In this document: piece by piece, positions 13,130-24,913 of the stretch
Layout: each line of letters starts with the position of its first letter
Position numbering within the stretch: the first letter of the stretch is position 1
Assembly (NCBI RefSeq): GCF_004664715.2
Contig: NC_051074.1
Coordinates: 18,043,558 to 18,107,557 of the forward strand
Source of the DNA: Peromyscus leucopus
Taxonomy: Eukaryota > Chordata > Mammalia > Rodentia > Cricetidae
Reading direction: 5' to 3'
DNA: 64,000 nucleotides
Position numbers and translations under genes: made by a program
The notes under the pieces: generated by a model
Databases searched by the model: none
What the model saw: only the letters and a program-made list of their open reading frames with translations
Told to the model about the DNA's origin: nothing

Positions 13130-13375
13130 CTACACATTCTTCAAGTCTCAGATGAGGGTCACTTCCTCAAGGAAGCTATTCTGAGGGCACAAAATCCTGC
13201 TATTTGCCTTAGTCCTCCCATTCTGTTCCGTCCTACATTGTGTTTGGATTTTTCTGTTCCTCTGTATTCCCATCTAAACAGTTTGCCGTTTCTGAGACTA
13301 GGAGCACACCCACCTTTTTATAGTCTGTTTACCCAGGGCCAGCACAGGAACTGACTTACAGCAGTGAACACTTGT
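13130..13375 (+). mobile_element. L2 LINE 3' fragment
   Basis: The motif order follows the L2 3' end: cttcaagtctcagatgaggg, tcacttcctcaaggaagct, a segment ending in ttgtgtttggatttttctg, and ccagggccagcacaggaact. The copy is old, diverged and non-coding. Confidence 0.6.
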
Positions 13376-13489
13376 AAGCCAGGTGGTAGCAAACACCTGT
13401 TATCTAAGCACCAGAGATGCTGAAGCAGGAGAATCACAATTTCAAAGTAAGTATAAGCTGCATATCAGAATATGTCAAAAAAAGACAAA
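13376..13489 (+). mobile_element. Degenerate B1-like (7SL-derived) SINE
   Basis: gccaggtggtagcaaacacc, then a taagcaccagagatgctgaag segment and caggagaatcacaatttcaa follow the B1 5' half. The right half has decayed into an A-rich stretch. It is older than the B1 copies at 24.8, 26.4 and 60.9 kb. Confidence 0.6.
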
Positions 13490-15921
13490 ACAGAAACAAC
13501 AAAGATTTGTTACAACTAATGTCTTACTCAGCAAGAGCTCTATGCCTTTACTATACTTTCCCTCAAAATCCACCCAAAGGAGAAAGTCATGATTCTGATA
13601 AAATTTCAAAGACAATTGGAAACAGCCAAAGACATGCATAATCCTAAAAATGAAACTGAATAATATACAAAAAATATGCAAAACTAAAGCTAAGATTCAA
13701 ATCACACTGAGACCTATAAATCAATTTGTACAAGTAGATTAAAATTTCTTATTTAAGTATGTTTCCTAACCTATATTTCTGAAGACAGTAGCATGGCATG
13801 CCCCTGAGAGTTACAGAATACCTTTTCCACCCATATTGTACACTAATTCATACTTTGAAACTCAAATATTCCAATAAGGAATAACAAATAACCAAGCATT
13901 GGAAGGAAAGTTACAAATTATAGTCATATGTAACAGTCCAAGCAAATGGCAGCCAAATTTCCCTATATAAATTACAGAATTCTCTTATGATTTCACAAGA
14001 GGTAATAAAAAGAAAATCAGCAAAAAGAAAGTTCATTTCTTCACCCAACTAATATAGTACATTGGAAAAAAGGACTCATGTTTAAATGGTTACAGATGAG
14101 TGAGTTTTTCTATAAATGCAATTTTAACAAAGCATAATGCCACTGAGATATTAAAACTAAATTTAAAATTTTGTGAATTAGGTTAACACCCTCAGTGTAA
14201 TACAATGGTAGTATCACATACTTTAAATAATGATACTCAGCTAGCAACAATAAAACCTTTTAAAAGAAGACAGTGGGAAAAAGGAAGTTAGCCAACAGGA
14301 TCTTTAGGGAAAAAAAAAAAACTGTTCAATGTATTAAATCTGTAAACCAATAATGAAGAATGTTCTATGAGGGTGATGATTTTGTTGCCATAGTTATCAC
14401 TGTTAATTACTAGTGATTCCAAAGCTATAGCTTTGAGGATAAGGCACAAAGTGACAAACTCAAGTTTGGGGTCAGACTTTTGCATTTTCCTGCCGAGAAC
14501 AAATCTAATCTTCCAAGATAAAACTGTGTTTGTTTTTAAAGTGACAGTCATTTTTAATCCTCGCCATCTTTCTGACACTTTTCACGGAGAAGTCAGAGTT
14601 AAATGCTGCTAGGGACCAACTTAAAAAGAAAACATGAAGAGAGCCTAAGTCTGCAGCCTAAGGTTTCTGTGAAGGACAGGTGGGCAAATAAAACGGAGCA
14701 TTGCCTTGGGCCACCAAAGGGTCATTATTTGTGAGGCGATAAAGTGAGGCTTTCTCTTGCCTCTGCCCTCCTGAGGTCAGGCACCTGGCCCTGACACAGA
14801 ACAGGTACCCAGGCACTGCCACTTCTCATTCCCCATCAAAATAACTCCGAAGTGGCTCCTGCTTACAGGATCCTCACACAGGATAACGTGGGTTTGTCAT
14901 TTGCATACAGTTTTGCACTGATCTCAAGTTCAAAAACATAAAGCATATTTTGCTGTAGTCTGATGTAGAAACTCTAAATGTTCACATAATAAAAATAAAC
15001 TTGTTCTGGCAAGGCCATTTGGGGTTATTACTTGGCATCTTTGGACTGTATTCAGAAATAAGTTGAGCCATTCTTAAGACACTATCTCTGTCTGCATTGT
15101 TATTATGCTTATAACTGCTTTCAGGACCCATGCTGGTCGTTTTCATTTCATTTTTTTAAAGGTCCATCTAAGACCTCTTTTATACTTCATTTTTTCTGAA
15201 ATCAAGGAAAGCAAAATTCCAAAAGTAACATTTTCACAAGACTAGACAATAACATGAAAAACTCTCAGTGTAAGTCCTTGTGAAATGTACTGTGATCGGT
15301 GGAGTTAGACCTCTTCCGAGTCTCCCAGTGGCTGTCAAAACAGATGTGTGCTATCTGTGTCTGTCAGGTACCTCTTTAAAGTCTTACATGGTTGGCTTGT
15401 CCTTGCTCCGCTCAGAGTCATTTAAAAAATACTTTGAGTGCTAGCCATGAGAATTACAAATCATTTTTCAAAGGTATGCACAGCTCTGCAAATTACAATG
15501 AGTTTACAGGCGCAGTCTTACTCTGTGTAACCTAGAGATGAAAGAGTTATCAAGGACACCGATGCTCATTGCTGCATCGATGAAAACCTCATGAATTCTA
15601 AAATTGTGGCAATAATCTCTTTCATGGAAATAGATCTATGAGGTTTTCAAGCAGAAGCCACCTGATTTCTGCCTGGATGAAGAGGCCTTTAAAATTCTAT
15701 AAGGCTCCCACAGCTACAGGGGCAGAGAGTAGAGGCAAAGATCCTCGCCCCTCTGAGGAAATAGGACAGTCACGCTCCTGTAATTTAGCTCGCTGAAAAC
15801 TCAGAGTCACCCAGCAGAATGCTATGCTTTTCTCTCACTTAAAGTTGAGGATGCTTAAAAGCAAAAATAAATAAATTTAAAAAAGGAACTGAAATGAGAG
15901 TCTTTGCCTCTGATGCTTTGA
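13490..15921. other. Unique AT-rich sequence
   Basis: About 2.4 kb without a recognisable repeat or gene. The largest frame (14288-14578, minus, 96 codons) has no domain and ends in an F-rich stretch from an A run. Confidence 0.5.
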
Positions 15922-15928
15922 ACACACA

Positions 15929-15991
<63 letters not shown>
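15922..15991. repeat. (CA)n-(GA)n compound microsatellite
   Basis: About 12 CA units run directly into about 23 GA units. Confidence 0.97.
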
Positions 15992-15992
<1 letters not shown>

Positions 15993-16092
15993 CCCAAGCA
16001 TCCAACACTAGTTAGACTTCTAACTTTTCAAACTAGAATCTAATGTGCTTACACTTCCTTAGCTTTGCCCCCTCCTCATCCAAACTGTTCTA

Positions 16093-16245
16093 CTCTGCCT
16101 TCTGTTGTTGTGATAAAACACCACAACCAAAATTAACTTGAGGAGGAAGAGGTTTATTTCATCTCTACCTCTAGATCCCTGTGCATCGTTGAGGGCAAAC
16201 AAGGCAGGAACACCAGCAGGATCCTGGAGGCAGTAGCCCTAGCTT
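16093..16245 (-). mobile_element. LTR-like rodent repeat fragment
   Basis: The plus strand reads tctgttgttgtgataaaaca, then ccacaaccaaaattaacttg, aggaagaggtttatttcatc and a gcaggatcctggaggcag segment. This is the antisense of the 3' part of the repeat found whole at 38416-38826. That repeat has a TG...CA outline and an AATAAA, so an LTR is likely. It is truncated here. Confidence 0.55.
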
Positions 16246-16899
16246 GTGTCAGGTTGGGGAGGGATAAAAGACAGGAAAGTCCTCCGTTTCAATAGGCCTC
16301 ACTCCATTCGCCTTCCCAAGCATTTTTTTTCTTTTCCCCTTACATATATATTAACTTGACATATTTTTCTGCCTCCTATCCTTTGAATATTCTGTCTCTT
16401 GTCCTTGAGGGCTCCGTAATACTCCATCTGGCCAATGCCAAGTCTGCAGCTTCCTCCATTCTCATAATTGTCATTTTTAATAAACCTTGTTATAAAAAAC
16501 TTGTAAATAAAGCAAATATTAACTTAACCATACCCAAAGCCTATACATCTAAGCATCTACGCAGTCTGAGTAGCCATTATGAAGCTGTTGAGCTTCATAC
16601 TGGGTTTTACACGGTCACTACTGAATGTATTTTTCACACCGTCTACCACCAAAATTAAAAGTTCTATAACAGAATTACAAGTAAAAAGAATAATAGGTTT
16701 ATGTCTTCTTTAATAGCTTATATCCATACCTACATTCAGTTCTTCCTAGTCCCCTAATATTTCGCCTCTTTTGTTCTCTTTTGTTCATGTTATACTGAAC
16801 CCACATTTACATTTGTTCACATATGTACATTTGTTATTGGATAGATTTTGCATATGCGGGAGAACATGCAGTTTTTTTTCTTTCTGAAATTGTGTGATC
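16246..16899. other. Unclassified AT-rich sequence
   Basis: It lies between an LTR-like fragment and an L1 fragment. The 100-codon frame at 16356-16658 has no domain. Part of it may be further diverged L1 3' sequence. Confidence 0.4.
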
Positions 16900-17407
16900 C
16901 TACTTGTTATTCCAGATTCTCCAAATCATATCTTCCTATCACATATGAACAATTCTAAGTCCATCCATTTACCTTCAAATTTTGCAGTTTCATTTTCTAT
17001 CAGCTGAATTCTATTTTCTAAAGATTCCAAATTTCCATTATCCACTCATCTGTGGATGGACCACTAGGCTGATTCCAATTCCTTTATTCTGTGAATAAGG
17101 CAGCAATAAACACGGAAGTACACACATCTCTGGGATATGGAGTTCTCTGGGTTTCTCCCAGAAGTTAAAGAGCTGGGTCATGTGGTATTTCTATTTTTTA
17201 ATTTTTTGGGAAGTCTCCAAACTGATTACCACAATGTCTGCATTAATTTGTTCTCCTATCAACAATAAACACCGGTTCCTTTCTCTTTACATTCTCTTTC
17301 GTCAGATTTGTTAGTGAAAGCCGGTCTGACTGGAGTGAGGTAATATCTCAAAGTACTTTTAATCTACATTTCCCTGATGACTAAGAATGTTGAACACTTT
17401 AAAAATT
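16900..17407 (-). mobile_element. L1 LINE ORF2 3' fragment
   Basis: The plus strand shows the antisense L1 order: tccattatccactcatctgt, ggatggaccactaggctgat, an aaggcagcaataaacac segment, gagctgggtcatgtggtatt, aagtctccaaactgattacc, then an atctacatttccctgatga segment. This corresponds to the C-terminal end of ORF2. It has many stops and is not coding. Confidence 0.75.
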
Positions 17408-17525
17408 GAGATTATAATATAATTACATTATTTCCACTTTCCTTTCATCCATTCAACCCCTCCCGTGTTCCTCTTCTTTCCAATTCATAGCCTCTTTTTC
17501 TTTATACTGTTTTGCCCAGGTTATA
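17408..17525 (-). mobile_element. Second L1 3' end fragment
   Basis: gagattataatataattaca, then a ttatttccactttcctttca segment and a cccctcccgtgttcctc segment are the antisense of a rodent L1 3' untranslated region. On the minus strand a 3' end should lie left of ORF2, but here it lies to the right. It is therefore a separate insertion abutting the L1 at 16900-17407. Confidence 0.6.
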
Positions 17526-18129
17526 TATGTAACTGAAGAAGATATGATCATGTGATTCTGCCCAACTAGAAGGCTAGAAGTCTAGCTAGCCAACATACTG
17601 ACCAAAGAGAAATGTTAAAGAAATGCTGCTATTAGGAGCCCAAGGCCAACTAAGATTTTTCCAGCATCATTTGCAACTCTCGTCAGTCATGGTCTTTGAG
17701 CCTATGTGAGTTGGCCTAGGCAGACCCATCTTCAGCTGTCCAAAACCATTAGCCATAACATAACGTTGAACACGCTCACTAGCTCACAGGAGCACCCTCT
17801 AGTTGCTTGGCCGGTAGAGATGGTTCAGAGCATCAGATGGCAGTCTCTCAGAACAGCCTTCCTCTGAAGCTACTGAGCTCCATTTAAGTTCTCCGACTTC
17901 CTCTGAACTGAATGATGGGAGGAAGCAGTAGGAACAAAAGAGAGATTAAAATGTTCTTGCTCAGATTTTCAGAACACTGTACATTGAGTTGGTTAATTAG
18001 CCTTTCTTTCTGATCTACTCTTACTAGTTTGTTAAAAAAAAAAAGTAGTCGAATGATTCAAAGCATCATATCAATATGAACTGAGCACAGGAATATGAGC
18101 TAGGTAGCTTATTCCATGTTTCAGCCCTT
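17526..18129. other. Unclassified sequence
   Basis: No gene is recognised. The right end leads into L1 3' sequence, and the L1 may begin somewhat earlier than the limit given. Confidence 0.4.
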
Positions 18130-18650
18130 TAAAATATGGAGCCACAGCTCTCTGGTTAGACTTAAGACCTGCCCAACAAGAGGGAAAATATAAACTGGTA
18201 ACGGAAACCTAGCTAACTACTCACTGCTAGTGAAGTCATAGTTATTGGAGGAGACTCTACAACCACTAATTTACTAAACCAGCATAATCCCTAACAACAA
18301 CCTATAAACATCTGTCCTCCTACCCACAGATAAGTGTGGTCTTCACCCATCATCAAGGAAACTTCTCTCTGAAACAAACAGAGACCACTACAGAAAACCA
18401 CAACCAATCAAAATTCAGCGTTCTGGAGCCCAGTCCCAGTAGAAACATCTATAAAATACTCCCACACCGAATACTCAGGGAACATTGAAGAAGAGAGGGT
18501 GGAAAGATTGTAAGAGCCAGAGAATTACGGAGTTTTCTTGTGAGACTGTATCTCCTAGTAATGTCGGAAGCTGCAAAACCCATAAAGTAAAGTATCACCA
18601 ACATGACTGCCTAAACATGAGCTCAACCGTCAGCCGAGATGGGCACACGG
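18130..18650 (+). mobile_element. L1 LINE 3' untranslated region fragment
   Basis: The sense-strand order fits rodent L1 3' sequence: gacttaagacctgcccaaca, agagggaaaatataaactgg, gaagagagggtggaaagatt, gtaagagccagagaattacg, tctcctagtaatgtcggaag, then aacatgactgcctaaacatg. The longest frame in the window (18485-18937, 150 codons) starts in this piece and runs into the following LTR, so it is not a gene. Confidence 0.7.
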
Positions 18651-19003
18651 AATTCCTAGTGTGCTTTGACCGGGAAGAGTCTGCCACAGGCTCATGTTTG
18701 AGCTCTTGTTCCCTTCCTGGTAGTGTCATTTCAGGAGGCTGTGGAATCTTCAGGAGCTCCACCACCACCTGCTGGTGTGGGTCACTAGGGGTAGGCTTTG
18801 AAGGTTTGCTCTATCTCTGTATCCGGCCTAGTAGCTCTCCTCCTGGTCCATGCAACCTCCTCATGCTCCTACATCCACAGAATGAGCTGCTCTGGTTACT
18901 CCTTCCTCACCATGATGAAAGCCCTCTGAAGCCATGAGTCAAAGCAGACCGTTCTTCACTTCAGTTGATTCAACTTGAGACGAGAAAAGTAAATAATACA
19001 ACA
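18651..19003 (+). mobile_element. MaLR-like LTR
   Basis: ctgccacaggctcatgtttg, ggtgtgggtcactaggggta and ggctttgaaggtttgctcta follow a rodent LTR body. The end, gacgagaaaagtaaataata then caaca, resembles the agaaaagtaactaatac ends of rodent MaLR-type LTRs. It abuts the L1 3' end at left and a T25 tract at right. Confidence 0.55.
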
Positions 19004-19010
19004 GATTTCC

Positions 19011-19035
19011 TTTTTTTTTTTTTTTTTTTTTTTTT
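19011..19035. repeat. T25 homopolymer
   Basis: Twenty-five T directly after the LTR. The following 110 bases read on the minus strand as unique sequence ending in a poly-A, which could be the 3' end of a minus-strand retrocopy. No parent was recognised. Confidence 0.9.
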
Positions 19036-19454
19036 CTGTTTCAAATGGGTCACAGCCTAAAGATTCAGGGTCAATCTTATATGAACAGACAGTAAACAAT
19101 TTTATCTTTGGATGAGCTTCAACATTAAAGGAAAAGCATGGCAATCACTCCACACACACACACACACACCAGCTCCACTATCAGTATGTCACTCCCTGGG
19201 ATTCTTTTGAAATAAAATATTTCCTGAGAGGAACAATTATATTAAGTTCCTAAGCAATGAAAAGGGGTAGGTTTGCCAAGTTACTTTATTGTGGGTTAAT
19301 GGGGAGATATAGCATTCACCCATGGGTTATTATAGCATCTTGGTTCACCTTACAGTATGTTAGTTACTTAAGGATACATAGCAATTAAAAATCTCCATAC
19401 CAAAACCACTTCTTGTTACAAGTACTATGGGATTTGCAGGATGCTTAATCTCCA

Positions 19455-19526
19455 TGTTCAGTTTACTCATTTGCACAATTAATAAAAATACTAACCTAAA
19501 ATCCTATAAGGATTAAGAGGAATAGG
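19455..19526 (+). mobile_element. MIR SINE fragment
   Basis: gttcagtttactcatttgca, then aataaaaatactaacctaaa and ataaggattaagagg match the MIR core (a cagtttcctcatctgtaaaa region and a gaggattaaatgag region). Short and diverged. Confidence 0.55.
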
Positions 19527-19625
19527 ATTATTTCACTATAGTTTATGGCCAAACCTATTTGCTTTTGCACATTGAAAATTAACATGTGTTTATTTTATTA
19601 TTTTGCATGCATATATGCACATATG

Positions 19626-19633
19626 GTGCGCGC

Positions 19634-19683
<50 letters not shown>

Positions 19684-19710
19684 CTGTGTGTGTCTGTCTG
19701 TCTGTCTGTG
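19626..19710. repeat. (GC)n-(TG)n-(TGTC)n microsatellite
   Basis: gtgcgcgcgcg passes into about 25 TG units and then into tctgtctg repeats. The alternating purine-pyrimidine run with a GC core favours Z-DNA. It forms the tail of the minus-strand SINE that follows. Confidence 0.95.
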
Positions 19711-19975
19711 AATGCCACAATGTAATGTGGAGATAAAAGGATAACTTTTGGGAGTCAGTTCTCCCTTTCATCTTTGCTGAAGTAAGGTCTCCATCGGTAT
19801 TTCTGCCACTTTGTATACTCTAAGATATTTGGTCTAAAAACTTCTGAGCAAAGGGGACCCTGGGATCAGGGATGTGAACCATTGTGTTGGGTGTTTCTCT
19901 GGGTTCTGGGGCCTAAAGTCCTGTCATCAGCTTGAGATGAAAGAGCCTTTACCCATTGTAGCACCTTACCATCCT
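19711..19975 (-). mobile_element. tRNA-derived SINE, B2/B3-like
   Basis: The plus strand reads gaatgccacaatgtaatgtg, gagataaaaggataactttt, a gggagtcagttctcc segment, ggttctggggcctaaagtcc, a tcatcagcttgagatgaaag segment and agcctttacccattgtagca. This is the antisense order of the family with copies at 6285-6418 and 25929-26154. The TG tract at left corresponds to a CA tail. Confidence 0.65.
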
Positions 19976-20008
19976 AGCACTCATTTCTCAAAATCATGTT
20001 CTTTTTAA

Positions 20009-20076
20009 TTAATGCTGGAGATTAAACACAGGTCTTTGTGTAGTCAGGATAAGCACTCTACCACCGAGCTCCCAGT
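20009..20076 (-). mobile_element. ID-like tRNA-derived SINE fragment
   Basis: aatgctggagattaaacaca, then ggataagcactctaccaccg and agct are the antisense of an ID/BC1-type head (agctc-gtggtagagtgctt, then a ggtttaatctcc B-box region). Confidence 0.6.
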
Positions 20077-20389
20077 ACTCATTTCTTAGTGATAATGGAT
20101 GTATTATATTAGGAAAGAAAAACCATGCAAAATTAAGTATCACTAACATAAAAGGATATAGATCATATAAACCTCTTTATCTCGGCTAGTAGGTAACAAT
20201 GATTGTTGACAATATTGTGTATTATAATACATTGGGGAGTGTCCTGAGTCCTTATGTCAGGATAAATGGGAATTTTACCACCAAAGTGATAACCAACCAA
20301 AGTGTAGAAATTTTCAAGGACCTTAATAACAGTATTACCTCATAAATCAATTTCCCAGGGTTAATGTAAAAATCTATGTATTTTAAAAT

Positions 20390-20705
20390 AAAGGAAATTC
20401 ATTCTCTCACATTTCTGGAGGGTAGAAATCCAAAATCAAGGTGTCAGCACTTTAATGGACATCCTTTCCTTGCTTCTTCTAGCTTCCAGCTATAGTAGGT
20501 ATACACAGCGGCTATTATTGCAAGCTCTTCCTCCATTTTCATAAGGTCACATCTTTTGTCTAACTTCTTGTATCTCTTGTAAGGATATTTTTCAGATAAT
20601 CTAGGTTGGTTGCATTTTGAAAATCTTAATTATATCTGCAATGACTCCTTTTTACAAATATAACCACATTTACAGATTCTGGGAATTAACTCATTGATTG
20701 ATCTT
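20390..20705 (-). mobile_element. MLT1-type MaLR LTR
   Basis: The plus strand reads ctggagggtagaaatccaaa, atcaaggtgtcagcacttta, ttccattttcataaggtcac, a cttaattatatctgcaatga segment and aaatataaccacatttacag. This is the antisense order of MLT1 LTRs. The sense copy at 53089-53425 shares the layout. Confidence 0.65.
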
Positions 20706-20819
20706 CTTTCTAGAAGTGGCTTTCTAGAAGTCAACACTGTCAGTGCTAGCAAACTCTCATATAATTTTATCATTTTAATAGTGAAGAAAGGAATAGCACT
20801 GGAGTTAATCCATGTTTAA

Positions 20820-20925
20820 TCTTTCATCTATTCAAATGCTGACTGAATACCCTGTTTGTGCAAATAAAGTGTCAGTTAGGCAATGAATATGCTATGGCAA
20901 CCCAAGCAGCCATAAGTTAGAGACT
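20820..20925 (-). mobile_element. MIR/L2-end-like fragment
   Basis: tcatctattcaaatgctgac, then tgaataccctgtttgtgcaa and a caatgaatatgctatgg segment resemble the antisense end shared by MIR and L2 (tcattcaacaaatatttatt, then a tgccaggcactg region). Very diverged. Confidence 0.4.
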
Positions 20926-22404
20926 AGTCTGAGAGACCATCAAGAAACAAATACATATTCACACACCATGTACTGTGACCACTCATGGAAAGTGAAAGCA
21001 AGGTATTGTGAAAAGGATGTCTCTAGACAGTATTCAGAATGACTGCTCTAAGTGGAAAACGTCTATGAATATCTAAACAATACAAAGGGAGAAGCCAAGG
21101 ACAATGGCTTCAAAAGAACAAACAGAGAGAGCAATTCGTGGAAAGGCTTTGAAGCAGTAGTGAATTAGGCAATTTCTAGGGCCTAAAAATGGCCCATAGT
21201 ACTGGTGGAGAATGAGTGGGTTCAGGAAAAAAGAAAAAGGCAACATATGCATTTAATAGTGGATAGGAACAAAAACATGCTTAGTCTTGAGACATCTTGT
21301 CATTTGTTAGGATTAAAAAAAAATAGTTTTTATTCACAGGGACATTGGAAATTTGGCAGACCTTTACAATAGAAACTGAAATTTCAGACTGCTTTGGTAT
21401 TCAGGCTGAGAGGCAATTAGATGGGATAAGAGTGAGAAGTGTGGTGGAAAGGGGTGGTGGCTGTAGCTAAGAAAAAGGTGGATTGGGAAAATGTTTACAA
21501 ATAAACATCCAGGCCTTAGTGAAGGATTTGCCCTGGCGGTGGGAGAAGAGAGGCTATCTATCCATTGCAGGAGTTTAGCTTCCACAGCCAAACAAATGCC
21601 AGAAGCGCACAAAAAGATGAGAGAAGGCGTGAACAGCATTAAGATTGGTGGTGGAGAGTTGTTTAATCCGTACTTTTACAAAGAAATTTAGCATAATGGC
21701 TACTTTTGCATGTTGGGGACAGTGTAAGATTGGTTAAAGACAGCATCGAGATGTATGTACAATCTTGGGCTAAATGTCATTTGTAAGCATTTTTAGGTGA
21801 GATTGAGATAAACTAGCAAACTCTGAATAAGGTAGATTACCCTCATCTAACCAATGAGAGAATTTAAGAACCTGGAGATGATGGAATTCCATGTCCTTCA
21901 AGCTGCCCTAAGATTCAAGACTGGGTATCGAAAGAAACATCTGTCTTTCTCAGCGTCCTCTTACTAGACATACTAACCTGTAAACTTTGGACTTGCCACT
22001 ATGGGAGTAGAGGAAGAAAGGGAGAGAAAGAGAAAAAAAAGAAAGAGAATACAGTATATAAGAGTAGTATCTCTATTCCATTAGTCTATTGGTTCTGTTT
22101 TTATAGAGAACCATGACAAATATGTTTATTAATGATATAACTTTATAATATATTTTGTGTATAAGCATGTAAAGAGACGTATGGAAAAGATAACACATTT
22201 GGAACTTTTAGTAGCTTTATGATTGGGATACCTGTGAGATACATATGCGGAAATTTAAGTATGGAACTGGATATGCAACTCAGAGACTCTGAAAACAGGT
22301 CTGAGCCAGGGCAAGGTAGTTGTACACTGTCAGCGTATAAATGCATGTGGAAGCCATGGGACTGGATAAATCATCGAGACAGTGGGAAAGTTCCAGAAGC
22401 TACA
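20926..22404. other. Unclassified sequence
   Basis: No gene or confident repeat. A purine-rich patch (gaaagggagagaaagagaaa) lies at 22015-22047. Overlapping frames at 21364-21691 on both strands have no domain. Confidence 0.45.
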
Positions 22405-22575
22405 ATTGTGTCGAATGTGTCATTTCATTTAAAGATTACAGCACTTCTATAAAACAAACATTATCATCTCCAACTTACAGATGAGAGGGTGAGACTCACA
22501 AAATAAAATTTTGCCTGAAGCCACCCAGGTAAAATTAAAACCTAAGAGTGGCTGAATCTAAACCTCTCTCTCCCA
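22405..22575 (+). mobile_element. MIR SINE
   Basis: gtgtcatttcatttaaagat, then cattatcatctccaacttac, agatgagagggtgagactca, gaagccacccaggtaaaatt and a gagtggctgaatctaaac segment follow the MIR order in sequence. This is one of the better preserved MIR copies here. Confidence 0.75.
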
Positions 22576-22598
22576 CACACTCAGTAACGCTCGCTCCA

Positions 22599-22668
22599 AG
22601 TGATGGGGATTGAACCTATAGCCTTGTACACAGTAGGCAAGCCCTCTATCACTGAGCTGATACTTTTC
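22599..22668 (-). mobile_element. ID-like tRNA-derived SINE
   Basis: gtgatggggattgaacctat, agccttgtacacagtaggca and agccctctatcactgagctg are the antisense of an ID/BC1-type head with intact A-box (agctcagtgatagagg) and B-box (aggttcaatcccc) regions. No long A tail is seen. Confidence 0.75.
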
Positions 22669-24424
22669 TCTAACATGACAATATTTTATTTATTTACCTT
22701 TACATTCAGATCAAGTTTCACCAGGAATTTAAAACCCAGCTTTAATTTTGTAAATAAAAGACTCGACAAATTACTAAAACCTTGCAGAATCTAATTTTTT
22801 ATACACACAAACACCCTAAGTACTTTAATGCCATTTGACACAGTAATTCTACTTCTGAAGTCTTCCCTAAGGGGTTTGGGGGAACAGATGGGAAATAAAA
22901 TATGTTTTGCATAGGAAAAGTCATTGCAAGATTATATTTAATCCTCAAACCTCAAAGAACACGAGAATTCGTAAGTATCTGAGTAGATGAATTGTTAAAC
23001 GTTCACACTGCATCTTCATGTAGACACCGAAAAATCAAAAACAATTTAAAACATTGGACACTGCTTTGAATATGGTATGTGACAAAATACATATACTTAG
23101 AAACACATTATAAAAAAAACATATTTACGTATGTGCATGTAAAGACTTACAAAAGACATCCAGATGTTGACAGTGGTTATGTTTATGTTGTAGCATTATG
23201 GATAACTATATTCTTCTTTATCCTTGTAAGCATTATTTATATTTTCATATATATGTATATACATATTATTTGCAATATGCACACAGAATAGAATCTTTTG
23301 TTCTATTTTTAATAAGCACCAAGTTTCAAAATCCAGGAGCAAAAACCGTAAAGCTTCTATTCCCCAGCAAATTAAGCCATTTAATGTTCACTCCAGCTAT
23401 AGCATGAGTTTATATTTTTATTAAAAAATTTAATGAGTATAAAAATACTTACTGCTCTCCTAGAGAGTTTTAAGAATTAATGTTTTTACTGTGCTTTGGG
23501 ATCATCGGATAAAAGGTGCTACATAAATGTGATACATTATTATTAAGTGTTATTAAAGTAAACTGAAGGCAAGGCATGTAATAAAATTGTCCCTGTGGCA
23601 ACAATTGAGGTCTGTGTACAGTTCCACCGTGCTTAGATCATATTTAACTGTGAAAGTACCAATATTAACATGAAACAGTTCTAGTGAGATGTGGAGTCAA
23701 CAATGAATACATTCAATATAACATTCACTTTTAAATTACACTTCATATTTCATAGAAGATACTGAAATTACATACTACAAATCTGTGTGTTATTTAGGTG
23801 CCAAAGCTAAAAAAAAAAATTAAAGTATATGTTCTTAATGAAGCCACAAGAAAAAGTCCACTGGGCCATGGGCCTAGGAAGGACATATTATGTTGAAGGA
23901 AACTAGACTTTAAAAGCTTGAGCCAATGTCAGCTTCCCAGGTCTAAAGTCCTGTTTTGATCAGTTTTTACTTGTTCTCATCAGTGGTGAGTAACAGGGAA
24001 CATCTGCCAATCTGCTTCCCGTGCTTTTGAATCATAATAGTCAAGAGATTGGCTAGTGGCATGCAAATCTGGAGAGAAGCTGGGCGGCACCTAAATGACA
24101 GAGAGAACGAGGAGGAAGAGGGAAACCGTCAGGAGGTAGAGATGTGGAGAGTTTAGATGTGGGTACTTCAAGAGCAGGTTCAGCGTGGCCAGAGAAGTAA
24201 AGGACTTTGAGGAAACCTAACTGCCCCAGGGACTCCATGGTGTATGCTATGAGGGTTGAGGCAGACATTTGAATTCATTTTCAACTGTATGTGTGTCAGC
24301 CAGACATTTTTCCTAGAATATGATTATCTGTAGCCTGTAAGAGGCCCCTTTGAGTTACAAAGGAGTGTATTCCACTGGAAAAAAAAAAAATGGATGAGTT
24401 AAGTATAATCACTCTTCCTAATTC
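22669..24424. other. Unclassified AT-rich sequence
   Basis: No gene is supported. A TA-rich stretch with tatatgtatatacat lies near 23250. The frames are short and domain-free. Confidence 0.45.
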
Positions 24425-24486
24425 TAGAAATACAGCTTAGTGCTAGAGTAACTTGCCTTGTGTTCGTGAGGCTGTGAGTTCAACCC

Positions 24487-24539
<53 letters not shown>
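24425..24539 (+). mobile_element. ID-like SINE with (CA)n tail
   Basis: atacagcttagtgctagagt, then aacttgccttgtgttcgtga, ggctgtgagttcaaccccta and gtaa run into 23 CA units (24493-24539). The A box and B box of the tRNA-like head are readable. The CA tract begins exactly at the SINE end. Confidence 0.75.
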
Positions 24540-24540
<1 letters not shown>

Positions 24541-24758
24541 CCTTTCCTTTTCATTACACAATTTAAAGGAAAAATAACCCCATATTTAAAAGATAAATTC
24601 TGACATCAGTTTATAAAACCATATTTGCTGGATTGGATTAATTGCTAGAATCAATCAATCAATCCTAGGTAAATATGGTTGAACCTACGGCTAAATGATT
24701 AGTTTTCACATTATGCAACTTGTCCTTTAAGATTAAAAAAAAAAAAAAAAAAAAAAAA

Positions 24759-24913
24759 GCCGGGCGGTGGTGGTACACACCATTAATCTCAGCACCAGGA
24801 GGCAGAGCCAGGCGGATCTCTGTGAGTTCAAGGTCAGCCTGGACTACCAAGTGAGTTCCTGGAAAAGCACAAAGCTACACAGAGAAACCCTGTCTCGAAA
24901 AAAAAAAAAAAAG
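24759..24913 (+). mobile_element. B1 SINE, cricetid type
   Basis: gccgggcggtggtggtacac, an atctcagcaccaggaggcag segment, ggcggatctctgtgagttca, then ctaccaagtgagttcctgga, cacaaagctacacagagaaa and ccctgtctcgaaaa. The ctaccaagtgag and caaagctacacagag parts are the form common in cricetid rodents. It inserted in an A-rich site, and aagatt followed by an A run appears on both sides (from 24729 and from 24912) as a likely target-site duplication. Confidence 0.95.

Noticed and set aside
18485..18937. 150-codon open frame on the plus strand
   Set aside because: It begins in an L1 3' untranslated fragment and continues through a MaLR-like LTR. The product shows no domain, only chance S/C-rich sequence.
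22599..22668. Possible tRNA gene (readable A and B boxes on the minus strand)
   Set aside because: It matches the ID/BC1-type SINE head and lacks a complete cloverleaf and a clean terminator; treated as a SINE.
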